This document shows positions 63,786 to 64,000 of a stretch of 64,000 nt of DNA, piece by piece; position 1 is the first letter of the stretch, and every line of letters starts with the position of its first letter. Source of the DNA: Leguminivora glycinivorella (lineage: Eukaryota > Arthropoda > Insecta > Lepidoptera > Tortricidae); contig NC_062980.1 of the NCBI RefSeq assembly GCF_023078275.1, positions 4,638,401 to 4,702,400 of the forward strand, in the 5' to 3' direction. The notes under the pieces were generated by a model. It saw only the letters and a list, made by a program, of their open reading frames with translations, did not search any database and was not told where the DNA came from. The position numbers and the translations under genes were made by a program.

Positions 63786-64000
63786 ATAAATTAGGTTACA
63801 AATAATAAACAACATTTTAATTCTCTCTTTATTTGTATTCATCACACTTTCAAAAGTACACATTATGCAAATGACGCATTTACGAGTTAATTAATTTTCA
63901 GTGCTTTCCAGCAAAAACCTTTAGGTCTAATTAGCATAATTATGCATAACATATTCCACAAGTGTCTGCTTTGGAGTTTTGAAGGTACATTTTGGGACTG

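Overview
This is animal nuclear DNA, almost certainly from a moth or butterfly. It is AT-rich, its genes are split by introns with GT/AG junctions, and it is packed with repeats typical of Lepidoptera: tRNA-headed SINEs, CTAG-ending Helitrons, LINE tails ending in (TATG)n, (TAC)n or (TTA)n, and a repeat opening AACCGGCCAAG and closing GGAACCCTAAAA. There is no bacterial-style gene organisation.

The host genes are two alkaline phosphatases (ALPs) in tandem on the + strand. ALP gene 1 enters from the left. Its six visible coding exons (10779-10971, 14574-14743, 17843-18013, 18711-18876, 20403-20726, 28868-29172) join with consistent phases into about 442 residues. They run from the active-site serine motif (DSACTAT) to a hydrophobic tail that looks like a GPI-anchor signal. 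The N-terminal exons, including the first metal-binding motif, were not found and probably lie left of the window. ALP gene 2 starts in the window with two small exons. One is a signal-peptide exon (34569-34659, phase 1 donor). The other is an N-terminal ALP-like exon (62467-62543) with the matching phase, 27.8 kb away. The rest lies beyond the right edge. By family knowledge these proteins sit at the gut cell surface, and membrane ALPs of moths are known binding partners of Bt Cry toxins.

Layout: 1-10.8 kb holds an R4/Dong-like LINE end, SINEs, LINE tails, a CRE-containing tandem repeat and an RTE-like LINE inside a CCGGCC-type repeat. 10.8-29.2 kb is ALP gene 1. Its second visible exon is followed by four partial tandem copies, one hit by a small palindromic element. 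Its last intron holds a MITE split by a 7.5 kb Helitron, which is itself split by a two-ORF LINE. 29.2-34.5 kb is intergenic, with a hAT-like element. 34.6-62.5 kb is the giant first intron of ALP gene 2. It contains perfect palindromes, a 3.8 kb TIR element, a dead mariner, several SINEs and a four-deep nest of elements at 53.2-56.3 kb. 62.5-64 kb holds the second ALP-2 exon and two more repeats.

All product calls come from reading translations and repeat structure by eye; no database search was run. The host genes are well supported. Clade names for mobile elements are my best reading and are graded in each entry.
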